DNA of 64,000 nucleotides from Afipia sp. P52-10 (GTDB taxonomy: Bacteria > Pseudomonadota > Alphaproteobacteria > Rhizobiales > Xanthobacteraceae): the NCBI RefSeq assembly GCF_000516555.1, contig NZ_AZSJ01000003.1, positions 2,165,302-2,229,301 on the forward strand, read 5' to 3'. Numbering within the stretch: position 1 is the first letter of the stretch; each line of letters opens with the position of its first letter. A program made the translations under genes and the position numbers. The notes below the pieces were generated by a model. The model was not told the origin of the DNA, did not search any database, and saw nothing but the letters and a program-made list of their open reading frames with translations. Below, in pieces: positions 8,753-16,849 of the stretch.

Positions 8753-10481
8753 TCTCCTTTTGGATCAGCCTGCTGAAGTGGCCGCCGCGTTCCATCAGCG
8801 CCGTCGGCGCGCCTTCCTCGATCACGCATCCATCCTTGATGACGATGATGCGATCGAAGTGGCGCAGCGTGGACAGCCGGTGGGCGATGGCAACGACGGT
8901 GCGGCCGGCCATCAGCCGGTGCAAGGCCTCGCGGATGCTTTCCTCCGATTCCGGATCGAGTGCGGAGGTCGCTTCGTCGAGCAGCAGGATCGGCGCGTTC
9001 TTGAGGAAGGCGCGGGCAATCGAGATGCGCTGGCGCTGGCCGCCCGACAGCCGCAGGCCGCGGTCGCCGACGATGGTGTTCAGCCCTTCCGGCAGCGTCT
9101 CGATGAAGGTGTTGCAGCGCGCATCCATGGCCGCGCGCCACACCTCCTCGTCGCTGGCGTCGGGGCGGCCATAGCGGATGTTCTCCAGCAGCGACCGGTT
9201 GAACAGCGCCGTGTCCTGCGGCACGGTCGCGATCGCGTCCCAGAGACTCTCCTGGGTGATGCGGTGAATGCTCTGACCGTTGATCCTGATCTCGCCCTCG
9301 TCGACGTCGTAGAAGCGGTGCAGCAGCGTGAACAGGGTCGATTTCCCTGATCCCGATGGGCCGACCAGACCTACGCGTTCGCCGGACCGGATCGACAGGT
9401 CGAGCTTGTCGAACACCTGCTTGCCAGCCGGATAGCCGAACGAAACCTTGCTGAAGGTGATGTCGGCGCCGCCATGCACCAGCGGAACGGCATCCGGATG
9501 ATCCCGCAACTGGTGCGGCACCAGCAGCGTCAGCAGCGCCTCCGAAAGCCGGGCGAGATGCTGCGTCATGTCCACCAGCGCAACGGCGAGGTCGCGCGTG
9601 GCGCTCAGCACCGACATGCCGAGGGTGCAGACCATGACGACATCGCCGGCGGTCGCCTTGCCCTGCTGCCAGAGCATCAAGGCCCAGGCGAGCAGGCAGA
9701 GGGTGAGGACGAGGGTCACCAGCGCGTGGCCGAAGCGCAGCCGCTCGAGATAGAGCAGGCTGACGCGGCGGGCGTGCAGCTCGTGCTGCACGGTCTGCTC
9801 GAACCGGGAATGTTCGCGCCGCAAGCCGCAAAACGCCTTCACCAGCGCCATGTTCCCGACCACGTCGACCATTTCGCCGTCGACCAGGGCGGCCTTGCTG
9901 GCGAAATCGTGGTGCAGTGGCTTGCCGCGCGAGGCGTAGTGGAACAGGACGAAGACGACGATTGTGGCGACACCGAGCAGCGTCGCCGCCATCGCCAGGT
10001 TGACGCTCGCGAGATAGATGATCGCTCCCGCCGACGCCAGGCACGGCGGTAACACGTTCCAGACGAACATGTTTTCGATCGTGAAGGTCGCGTTCGAGGT
10101 GGCGGTGATGCGGCTTGTCAGCACGGCCGGCATGCGGTCCGAGAAGAAGCTCGGCGAATGCAGCGTCAGGTGGCGGAACAAATCCCGGCGCACGTCGCCG
10201 GTCACCTGGACGAATGTGTAGCTCGCCACCCAGCTCGCCAGCCGCCACAGCAGGTTGTCGGCGGCAATCAGCGAGACCAGAATGACGAAGGCTGACCAAG
10301 GCGAGTGCAGTTGTGTCGTCAATGTGTCGACGAGCAACTTGATGCCGTATTGTGTGCTGACAGAACAGGCAACTGCAGTGATGACGGCAGATAAGATCAC
10401 GGCATGCGAGAGCGGCCGCTGCATGGCGTAGTGAAGAAGATAGCCGACGGGCCTTTGCCGCCAGCTGCAAATATCACGCAT
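8724..10481 (-). CDS. ABC transporter, fused permease and ATP-binding protein (type I exporter)
   Basis: 585 residues: six membrane segments (about residues 25-300) followed by an ATPase domain with Walker A GPSGSGKST, signature LSGGQRQRIS, Walker B ILLLDEATSALD and the switch His in AHRLST. A half-transporter of the MsbA/HlyB-like class that works as a dimer. The ATG at 10481 has GAGGGG upstream and gives the usual short N terminus; an upstream ATG at 10562 would add 27 residues. Divergent from the glycosyltransferase at 10639, so export of a lipid- or glycan-linked product is possible but unproven. Confidence 0.9.
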   Translation of the reverse strand: MRDICSWRQRPVGYLLHYAMQRPLSHAVILSAVITAVACSVSTQYGIKLLVDTLTTQLHSPWSAFVILVSLIAADNLLWRLASWVASYTFVQVTGDVRRDLFRHLTLHSPSFFSDRMPAVLTSRITATSNATFTIENMFVWNVLPPCLASAGAIIYLASVNLAMAATLLGVATIVVFVLFHYASRGKPLHHDFASKAALVDGEMVDVVGNMALVKAFCGLRREHSRFEQTVQHELHARRVSLLYLERLRFGHALVTLVLTLCLLAWALMLWQQGKATAGDVVMVCTLGMSVLSATRDLAVALVDMTQHLARLSEALLTLLVPHQLRDHPDAVPLVHGGADITFSKVSFGYPAGKQVFDKLDLSIRSGERVGLVGPSGSGKSTLFTLLHRFYDVDEGEIRINGQSIHRITQESLWDAIATVPQDTALFNRSLLENIRYGRPDASDEEVWRAAMDARCNTFIETLPEGLNTIVGDRGLRLSGGQRQRISIARAFLKNAPILLLDEATSALDPESEESIREALHRLMAGRTVVAIAHRLSTLRHFDRIIVIKDGCVIEEGAPTALMERGGHFSRLIQKEITLLSSRAA

Positions 10482-10638
10482 TCGGTCGATCCCCTCGGCA
10501 CAGCAAACCCCGACCTCAACGTCCGTGCGACAGAATTGTTGCCATGCGGGAACGACTATCAAATCTGAAAATTGTGCCTATCACGACGACCGGTCTTCCT
10601 GCCGGTCCCTTCATCCTGTCCATCAGCGGAGGCCATCC

Positions 10639-11718
10639 ATGCGCATCGCTCAAGTCGCGCCTCTTACCGAGGCCGTGCCACCCAAGCTCTATGGAGGAAC
10701 CGAACGGGTCATTTCCTGGCTCACCGAGGAACTTGTGGCGATGGGCCACGATGTGACGCTGTTCGCGAGTGGTGATTCCGACACGCGTGCGACACTGGAA
10801 GCGATGTGGCCGAAGGCGCTGCGGCTGGATGGGTCGGTGCGTGATCCGAATGCCTTGCATATGGCGATGATCGAGCGGGTGTGCCGGCGGGCGCAGGATT
10901 TCGACATCATCCATACGCATCTCGACTACTATCCGTTCTCGCTGCTGTCACGACAGGACGTGCCGTTCGTGACCACGCTGCACGGCCGGTTGGATTTGCC
11001 TGAGCATCAGCCGATGTTCGCCACGTTCTCCTCCGTGCCGGTGGTGTCGATTTCGCAATCGCAGCGGCGGCCGATCCATGAAGCGAACTGGGCGGGAACC
11101 GTGCATCACGGGCTGCCCGAGAAGCTGCTGACGCCGCAGCCGGTGACGCCGTCCTATCTGGCGTTCCTCGGCCGCATTTCGCCGGAGAAGCGGGTCGATC
11201 GCGCGGTTCGCATCGCTCAGCGCTGCGGCTTGCCGCTCAAGGTAGCGGCCAAGGTCGATGCGGTGGATCAGGATTACTTCGAGGACGAGATCAAGCCGCT
11301 CTTCGCGTTGCCGCATGTGGAGTACATCGGCGAGATCGACGACCGGCAGAAATCCGCGTTCCTGTCCGGAGCCGTCGCGCTGCTGGTGCCGATCGATTGG
11401 CCGGAACCGTTCGGCTTGGTGATGATCGAAGCGATGGCCTGCGGGACGCCGGTGATCGCCTACAACCGTGGTTCCGTGCCGGAGATCATCGAAGACGGCG
11501 TCACCGGCTTCGTGGTCGAGGACGAAATCAGCGCGGCCGGAGCGATCAACAACCTGCCGCAATTGTCGCGCGCCGTCGTGCGGCAACGCTTCGAGAAGAA
11601 ATTCTCCGCGCGGCGGATGGCCGAGGATTACCTGCGCATCTATCAGCAGCTGATCTTCCAGAAGAGCGACCGCCCGGTGTTCCGCCCGCAGGTCGTGGCT
11701 GGACATCGACCGGCCTAA
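10639..11718 (+). CDS. glycosyltransferase family 4 protein
   Basis: 359 residues, GT-B fold. MRIAQVAPLTEAVPPKLYGGTERVISWLTEEL is the standard acceptor-domain start with a glycine-rich loop; the donor domain contains FLGRISPEKRVDRA and the EPFGLVMIEAMACGTPVIA motif with the E-x7-E pair characteristic of retaining GT4 enzymes. GGAGG lies 6 bases before the ATG. Members transfer a sugar from a nucleotide donor; acceptor unknown. Convergent with the MFS gene, 36 bases away. Confidence 0.92.
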   Translation: MRIAQVAPLTEAVPPKLYGGTERVISWLTEELVAMGHDVTLFASGDSDTRATLEAMWPKALRLDGSVRDPNALHMAMIERVCRRAQDFDIIHTHLDYYPFSLLSRQDVPFVTTLHGRLDLPEHQPMFATFSSVPVVSISQSQRRPIHEANWAGTVHHGLPEKLLTPQPVTPSYLAFLGRISPEKRVDRAVRIAQRCGLPLKVAAKVDAVDQDYFEDEIKPLFALPHVEYIGEIDDRQKSAFLSGAVALLVPIDWPEPFGLVMIEAMACGTPVIAYNRGSVPEIIEDGVTGFVVEDEISAAGAINNLPQLSRAVVRQRFEKKFSARRMAEDYLRIYQQLIFQKSDRPVFRPQVVAGHRPA

Positions 11719-11754
11719 GCCGCGAACGGCTCGTGCCAACCGGAGGCCTGACCG

Positions 11755-13014
11755 CTACGATGCGTCGTCGTCGCGGCGGGTTTCCGGCATCGCCAGCCAG
11801 ATCGTCAGCAGTCCGATCACGGCGACGGCATCCAGAGCAAGGAACGCTGTGGTCGAGTTGAAGCGATCGGCGAGGTAGCCGGCCATCGTCGTGCTGATCG
11901 AGGCGCCGATGCCCATCGCGCAGCCGACGATTCCCTGCACCAGGTTGAAGCGGCCGGTGTCGCGGGTGAGATCGGCGATGGTGAGCGGCACCAGCACGCC
12001 GAGCACGGCGGCGGAGATGCCGTCGAGCGCCTGCACCGCCACCAGCATGATAGGATCGGCAACCAGCGCGGTGAGCGTGATCCGTGCCAGCAGCGCGATG
12101 AAGCCCGCTAGCAGCAGCGGCCGACGGCCGATGATGCGCGTCTGCTTGCCGACGAACGGCGAGAGCATCGCGACGATGAACTGTGGAATGACCATCGCCA
12201 CCGCCGTCAGCGGCGTCGCGGTGCTGCTGGAGCGGAGCGTGAAGTTGCTGGCGACCAGCGGCAGCACGGCGGCGTTGGCGAGGTGGAACAGGAAGACGCA
12301 TCCCGCGAACAGGAAGATGGTCTTGTGGCTCGCCGCCAGCCGCAGCGCTTCGGCAATCGAGGAGAGTTTCGCCGCCGCGCCGCCGTGCGAGCGCGTGGCG
12401 TCGATATCGCCGGGCTTGATCTGCAGCAGCGCCATCAGGGCGGGAATGCCGAGCAGCGCGGTGACGAAGAACACCGCCTGGTTCGAGATGTAGTAGCCGC
12501 AGGCGCCCATCACCGCGGCGGCAATTCCGGTTCCGATGGAGGCGAACGATGCGTTGCGGCCGAAGCGCTCGCCGGCCCGCGCGCGCGGCACGAGCCCAAG
12601 GCTGAGTGCGGCGATGGCGGGGCCCAGCACGCAGCTCGCGCCGGCCTGCAGGATGCGCGAGATCATCACCCCGAGATAGGTCGGCCAGAGTGCGAGGATC
12701 AGCGCGCTGACGCAGATGATGGCGACTGCGATCGCGGCGGCGCGCCGCGGCTGCTGCATACGGTCGAGCAGGGCGCCGCCGGGGATCTGGCCGAACAGCG
12801 AGATCAGGCCGCCGACGGTGAGAACGAAACCAATATCGACCTGTGTCCACTTCTGCGATGTCAGGTAGACCGCGATGAACGGGCCGAACCCGGTCTGGAC
12901 ATCGGCGACGAAGAAGATGAACCAGTCCAGCCCGCGCTGGCTGCGGCGTGAGGGCGAAGGAGCCGGAGCGGGTGCGTCGGAGTGGACGTTCGGTCGCCGG
13001 TCGTGATCATGCAT
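11755..13014 (-). CDS. MFS transporter
   Basis: 419 residues with about 12 membrane helices beginning at residue 30 (LDWFIFFVADVQTGFGPFIAVYLT). The motif GGALLDRMQQPRRAAA between helices 2 and 3 corresponds to the MFS signature loop, and a central cytoplasmic loop divides two six-helix halves. Inner-membrane antiporter or facilitator; substrate not evident. It starts 17 bases after the stop of the PRC-barrel gene on the same strand and may be co-transcribed with it. Confidence 0.88.
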   Translation of the reverse strand: MHDHDRRPNVHSDAPAPAPSPSRRSQRGLDWFIFFVADVQTGFGPFIAVYLTSQKWTQVDIGFVLTVGGLISLFGQIPGGALLDRMQQPRRAAAIAVAIICVSALILALWPTYLGVMISRILQAGASCVLGPAIAALSLGLVPRARAGERFGRNASFASIGTGIAAAVMGACGYYISNQAVFFVTALLGIPALMALLQIKPGDIDATRSHGGAAAKLSSIAEALRLAASHKTIFLFAGCVFLFHLANAAVLPLVASNFTLRSSSTATPLTAVAMVIPQFIVAMLSPFVGKQTRIIGRRPLLLAGFIALLARITLTALVADPIMLVAVQALDGISAAVLGVLVPLTIADLTRDTGRFNLVQGIVGCAMGIGASISTTMAGYLADRFNSTTAFLALDAVAVIGLLTIWLAMPETRRDDDAS

Positions 13015-13031
13015 TGCATCAGCCAGTGGGC

Positions 13032-13724
13032 CTATTTCGCGGCCGGCTCGGCCGGCTTCTCCGTGGGACTGGTGGCCGCGGCCGGAGCCGTGGTGGGTGC
13101 GCCGCCACTCGCGGGGTTGGTCTGGCCGAGCAACACCACCTGCTCGCCGGCCTTGTAGGCCGGGGCGACGCGGAGCTGATCGCGGGTGAAATCGACGATC
13201 AGGGCGCCGGGCTTGTCCTGGCTCGGCAGGCGGATCGCGGTCCAGGCAACGGCGATCTGGCGGCTGCCGACGCCGAGGAAGCCGCCGAAGTCGATCACCG
13301 CTGCGCGGACGCGGGCCGATTTGTCGATGATGATGTCGACGATGCGGCCCATGTCTTCGCCGGCGCTGCTGCGCACCTGCTTGCCGAGCACGCCGAGCAC
13401 CTGGTCGCTGTCGAGCACCACCGCCGGGATGCCTTCACCGCTTGCCGGGGCCTTCGGCGCCGCGGCTTCGGGTTGTTTCGCCGGCGGAGCAGCGGGGGGC
13501 GGCGTGGGAGAATTTTGGCTGGGAGAACTCTGACCAGGAGAACTCTGACCAGAACCGGGAGAGCCCTGGCTGGGCGAGCTCTGCGGCTCGCTGGATGGTG
13601 CAGGGGTGGCGGGTTGTTGGGCGCGAAGCGAGGTGGTGAACGATAGCGTGCCGATCAGCAGCACGGATAACATCAAAGATCGAACGAAGGACGGTGCGTT
13701 GCCTGTCGTTTCGTTGCCTGCCAT
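13032..13724 (-). CDS. secreted PRC-barrel domain protein with Ser/Pro/Gln repeat linker
   Basis: 230 residues. A signal peptide (LMLSVLLIGTLSFTTSLRAQQ) is followed by a low-complexity linker of repeated SSPGQ/SSPSQ units (about residues 40-75), a PPPAAPP stretch, and then a PRC-barrel domain (residues 100-190: VLGVLGKQVRSSAGEDMGRIVDIIID). PRC barrels are small beta domains in photosynthetic reaction-centre H subunits, RimM and many periplasmic proteins. The linker DNA at about 13500-13570 is a tandem repeat. AAGGG upstream supports the ATG at 13724. Function unknown. Confidence 0.8.
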   Translation of the reverse strand: MAGNETTGNAPSFVRSLMLSVLLIGTLSFTTSLRAQQPATPAPSSEPQSSPSQGSPGSGQSSPGQSSPSQNSPTPPPAAPPAKQPEAAAPKAPASGEGIPAVVLDSDQVLGVLGKQVRSSAGEDMGRIVDIIIDKSARVRAAVIDFGGFLGVGSRQIAVAWTAIRLPSQDKPGALIVDFTRDQLRVAPAYKAGEQVVLLGQTNPASGGAPTTAPAAATSPTEKPAEPAAK

Positions 13725-13765
13725 GGAGTTGCCCTTCCTGCGGACGGCGTGACGGTATGCTGGCC

Positions 13766-13837
13766 TAGTGTCTCGCATCCGAAGTTCGCTCCTTTGCAGG
13801 AGGCTCAGAGCGAACTTCGGATTCGATAAGGACACTA
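13766..13837. repeat. imperfect palindromic intergenic repeat
   Basis: A perfect 15-bp inverted repeat (13777-13791 and 13808-13822, ATCCGAAGTTCGCTC and its complement) is flanked by a second pair, TAGTGTC at 13766-13772 and GACACTA at 13831-13837. The whole can fold into one long hairpin with a 16-base loop. There is no T run, so it looks more like a dispersed palindromic (MITE- or REP-like) element than a terminator. It lies between the histidine kinase stop and the PRC-barrel gene start. Confidence 0.6.
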
Positions 13838-13909
13838 CCCCGCAAATCAGAAGACAACGCGGCAGAGGGGCTGCCGTTCCCGCCGCATCATCCGCGCCGG
13901 AGCGGCGTC

Positions 13910-15346
13910 TCAGGAGTCGAGCGCCTCGGCGGAGGCGGATGAAGCTTGTGCGACCGGTTTCGGCGCGATGCCGTCGGAGCGGACGTCCGTGTGCAGAACC
14001 GGAAAGTGCATCGAGAAGTCGGCGCCGCCGCCGGCGCGGTTATCGACCGTGATCGTCCCGCCATGCGCCTGGACGATGCGCTTGACGATCGACAGGCCGA
14101 GACCGGCGCTGCCGACCCGGCGGTCGCGCCGCCAGAAGCGCTCGAAGATGATCTCGCGTTCGCTCGCGGCAACGCCGGGGCCGCGATCGAGCACGCTCAC
14201 CGTGCCGGTCGCGGTGACCATGATCTCGACGATCGAGTCGTCGCTCGTGTGGTTGAAGGCGTTCTCGACCAGGTTGCGCACGGCCCGGCGCAGCATCTCC
14301 GCATTGCCCTGGATGATCACGGGCGCGTCGGTGCCGGTGACGGCCACCCGCTTGCCGCGCGCCAGCGCCAGCGGCGCGATGAAGCCGGCGATCTCGATGC
14401 AGATGTCCCGCAGGTCGGCTTTCTCTGCCGGATCGATGATGATCGTCTCGAGCTCGGCGGCGTCGAGCAGCTGGTTGACCACGCGCGTCATGCCGGCGAC
14501 GTCCTGCGCCAGGGTCTGGGCGACGTCCTTATCGGGCAGGGTCTCGATCCGGGTGCGCAGGATCGCGAGCGGGGTGCGCAGTTCGTGCGCGGCGTCGGCG
14601 GCGAAGTCGCGTTGCGCGCGGAAGCCGCGTTCGAGTCGGTCGAGCGCCTGGTTGACGGCGACCACCAGCGGCTGGATCTCGTTCGGGATGTCGCCGGTCG
14701 GAAGCCGCACGTCGATCCGTGTCGGACTGATGCTCCGCGCTTGCTCGGAGGCGTGCAGCAGCGGCCGCACGGCGCGGCGGAAGATCACGAAGTCGATCGC
14801 CAGCAGCAGCAGCAGCGTCGGAATGGTGATCCAGCGGACCTGGTGGAAGTAATTCGCGACCACGTCGTCGAGCAGCACGTCGCGGTGCGACAGGTCCTCG
14901 GCGACCTGTACCCAGGCGGTCTTGTCGTCGACGTCGTATTTGAGGCTTGCGCCCGAGATGGTCCTGCCGCCGCGCGGCGTCGGCGTCTCGAAGAAGGCGA
15001 TCGATGCGTTGTCGTCGTTGATCGGATAGAGCGGCGCGTGCTCCGCATGCGAGGAGAAGATCACGGTCTTGGCGTCGTCCAGCACCGCATAGGAGTAGCG
15101 GCCATAGGCTTCCGAAAACTGGTCGCGCAGACTGGCTGGCAGGTCGAGCGACCAGGCGCCCGTCGGCGTCGCGGTCAGGTAGCGTGCGATCCGCTCCGCC
15201 TGCTCTCGCATCGCTCCCTGCTGCAACCGCTCCACGTCCGCATCCAGCGACCAGTACAGGACGAACGGCAGCAGAATGGCGGTGACGAGCAGCGCCACCG
15301 CATGCAGGAAGATGATGCGCAGCATGATCGAGCGGAAGCGCAGCAT
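13910..15346 (-). CDS. sensor histidine kinase (OmpR-partner type)
   Basis: 478 residues: membrane helix at about 10-32, periplasmic sensor region to about residue 170, second membrane helix at 172-192, HAMP linker, then HisKA with the H box FAADAAHELRTPLAIL (His254), N box NLVENAFNHTS, and the HATPase G boxes DRGPGV and GLGLSI. An inner-membrane kinase that phosphorylates the response regulator encoded immediately upstream; only one base separates the regulator stop from this ATG. The sensor part suggests an extracytoplasmic ligand, not identifiable. The neighbouring RND pump is the likeliest output. Confidence 0.92.
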   Translation of the reverse strand: MLRFRSIMLRIIFLHAVALLVTAILLPFVLYWSLDADVERLQQGAMREQAERIARYLTATPTGAWSLDLPASLRDQFSEAYGRYSYAVLDDAKTVIFSSHAEHAPLYPINDDNASIAFFETPTPRGGRTISGASLKYDVDDKTAWVQVAEDLSHRDVLLDDVVANYFHQVRWITIPTLLLLLAIDFVIFRRAVRPLLHASEQARSISPTRIDVRLPTGDIPNEIQPLVVAVNQALDRLERGFRAQRDFAADAAHELRTPLAILRTRIETLPDKDVAQTLAQDVAGMTRVVNQLLDAAELETIIIDPAEKADLRDICIEIAGFIAPLALARGKRVAVTGTDAPVIIQGNAEMLRRAVRNLVENAFNHTSDDSIVEIMVTATGTVSVLDRGPGVAASEREIIFERFWRRDRRVGSAGLGLSIVKRIVQAHGGTITVDNRAGGGADFSMHFPVLHTDVRSDGIAPKPVAQASSASAEALDS

Positions 15347-15347
15347 C

Positions 15348-16022
15348 CTACTCGTCTCCGGTCATGATGTAGCCGACGCCGCGCACGGTGTTGACCTTCA
15401 CCTGCGCGCCGATGTCGGCGAGCTGCTTGCGGAGGCGATGGATGTAGACTTCCACCGCGTTCGAGCCGACGTCGCCGGCGAGGCCGAAGATCTGATCTTC
15501 CAGGTGCTTCTTGGAGACGACGCTGCCTTTGCGCCGAAGCAGCAGCTCTAGCACCGCGAGCTCGCGCGCGGACAGCACCTGCGGCTTGTTGTCGACGAAC
15601 ACCTGCCGGCTTTCGGTGTCGAACACGATGTTCGATAGCCGCAGCGAACGTCCGAGCAGTTGCCCGGGGCGGCGCAGCAGCGCTTCGAGCCGCGCCACCA
15701 GCTCCTCGAAGGCAAAGGGCTTGACGAGATAGTCGTCGGCGCCGGTGCGCAGGCCGCTGATCCTGTCGTTGACGCCGCCGCGCGCGGTCAGCACCAGCAC
15801 CGGAATCGGATCCTTGCGGGCCCTCAGCTCGCGCAGGATCGTCAGGCCGTCGCCGTCCGGCAAGCCGAGATCGAGGATCAGCGCGGCATAGCGCGCGGCG
15901 GCGAGCGCCTCCTGTGCGGCGACGGCACTGGTCAGATGATCCGTGTCGAAGCCGGCGGCCTTCAGGCCCTTGGTGAGAAGCTGAGCAAGCTCCGGATTGT
16001 CTTCTACGACCAGCACCCTCAT
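15348..16022 (-). CDS. OmpR/PhoB family response regulator
   Basis: 224 residues: receiver domain with phosphoacceptor Asp51 and conserved Lys101 (ADDYLVKPF), then a C-terminal winged-helix DNA-binding domain (about 125-220, ending VNTVRGVGYIM). ATG at 16022 gives the standard MRVLVVEDNPELAQLL start. First gene of the two-component operon. Four 11-bp direct repeats lie 84-127 bases upstream of its start and are the expected type of site for this family, so autoregulation is likely. Confidence 0.94.
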   Translation of the reverse strand: MRVLVVEDNPELAQLLTKGLKAAGFDTDHLTSAVAAQEALAAARYAALILDLGLPDGDGLTILRELRARKDPIPVLVLTARGGVNDRISGLRTGADDYLVKPFAFEELVARLEALLRRPGQLLGRSLRLSNIVFDTESRQVFVDNKPQVLSARELAVLELLLRRKGSVVSKKHLEDQIFGLAGDVGSNAVEVYIHRLRKQLADIGAQVKVNTVRGVGYIMTGDE

Positions 16023-16105
16023 TGGCGATCCTCCTGCGCATCGTGCCGACATAACGCAAGCGCTTCGTCCGTGTCATCCGCGACGGCGGCGGATGGTCGT
16101 CTCAT

Positions 16106-16149
16106 CGTAAGCTTCACGTAAGTCTTACGTCAGCTTTGCGTAAGCTTCG
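16106..16149. promoter_or_regulatory. four tandem 11-bp direct repeats, likely response-regulator binding array
   Basis: CGTAAGCTTCA, CGTAAGTCTTA, CGTCAGCTTTG and CGTAAGCTTCG follow one another without gaps at 16106, 16117, 16128 and 16139. An 11-bp period places successive CGTAAG half-sites on one face of the helix, which is the known layout for PhoB/OmpR-type regulators. A further CGTAAG copy is at 16177. The array lies between the two-component genes (minus strand) and the Fis-HTH plus RND genes (plus strand), so both could be controlled. Binding is inferred. Confidence 0.7.
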
Positions 16150-16307
16150 AGAGGGAATGGACAGAAAAGTTCCCAGCGTAAGGCAGGTGTAATTGGCCTC
16201 CTCTATATGTCGGCAAAACATTGCCGCGGCCCGCATCGATCCATCGTTCGAGAATGCGCCGTGCTGACGGGCGAAACCATCGCTCGATACGTCGGGAAGG
16301 CAGAGGA

Positions 16308-16838
16308 ATGACCGGACTTCATCCGCCGAATTTTCGCGTCTATGCGGCGGTCTCCCGCCAGGGTGGGCGCGAAGAGCTGTTGAATATTGGCGTTGCTTAT
16401 CTGCACGAGGATCGCAAGGGGCTGAACGTCGCGTTGCAGGCGTTGCCGCTTGGTTCGAAACTCGTGTTGCGTGAGATCGGCGAAATACCGTCGCAGACTG
16501 CGCACGACGGGCGGTCCGACGCCGTCGCCGGCAAGCCGCTGTCGCTGAAGCAGCGCATGGAAACCTACGAGCGGGCCCTGATCGAGCAATGCCTGCACGA
16601 GGCCGGCGGCCGCATCAGCACGGTGATGGCGTGGCTCGGCGTTCCACGGCGAACGTTGAGCGACAAGATGGCGCGTTTCGGAATCGATCGAAGGGCCTGG
16701 AGCGATCGTGGTGACGATATGTCGGACATGACAGCGGCTGATGCGGTTTCGGCGCGCGGCCCGGCGCCGCTGAACGCGGAGACGCGGCGTCGGCGGCAAC
16801 GGGTTCGGTATCGCGTGAATGCGGGCGTTCGGAGCTGA
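16308..16838 (+). CDS. Fis-type HTH protein with an unrecognised N-terminal domain
   Basis: 176 residues. The N-terminal 55 residues (NFRVYAAVSRQGGREELLNIGVAYLHEDRKGLNVALQALP) resemble small stand-alone beta-rich hypothetical proteins of rhizobia. Residues about 78-130 form a Fis/NtrC-type helix-turn-helix (KQRMETYERALIEQCLHEAGGRI, then VPRRTLSDKMARFGI). The tail is basic. No sigma-54 AAA domain is present. GGCAGAGGA precedes the ATG at 16308. It ends 11 bases before the RND adaptor gene, so it probably regulates or is co-transcribed with the pump. Confidence 0.75.
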   Translation: MTGLHPPNFRVYAAVSRQGGREELLNIGVAYLHEDRKGLNVALQALPLGSKLVLREIGEIPSQTAHDGRSDAVAGKPLSLKQRMETYERALIEQCLHEAGGRISTVMAWLGVPRRTLSDKMARFGIDRRAWSDRGDDMSDMTAADAVSARGPAPLNAETRRRRQRVRYRVNAGVRS

Positions 16839-16849
16839 GGGTATAGACC

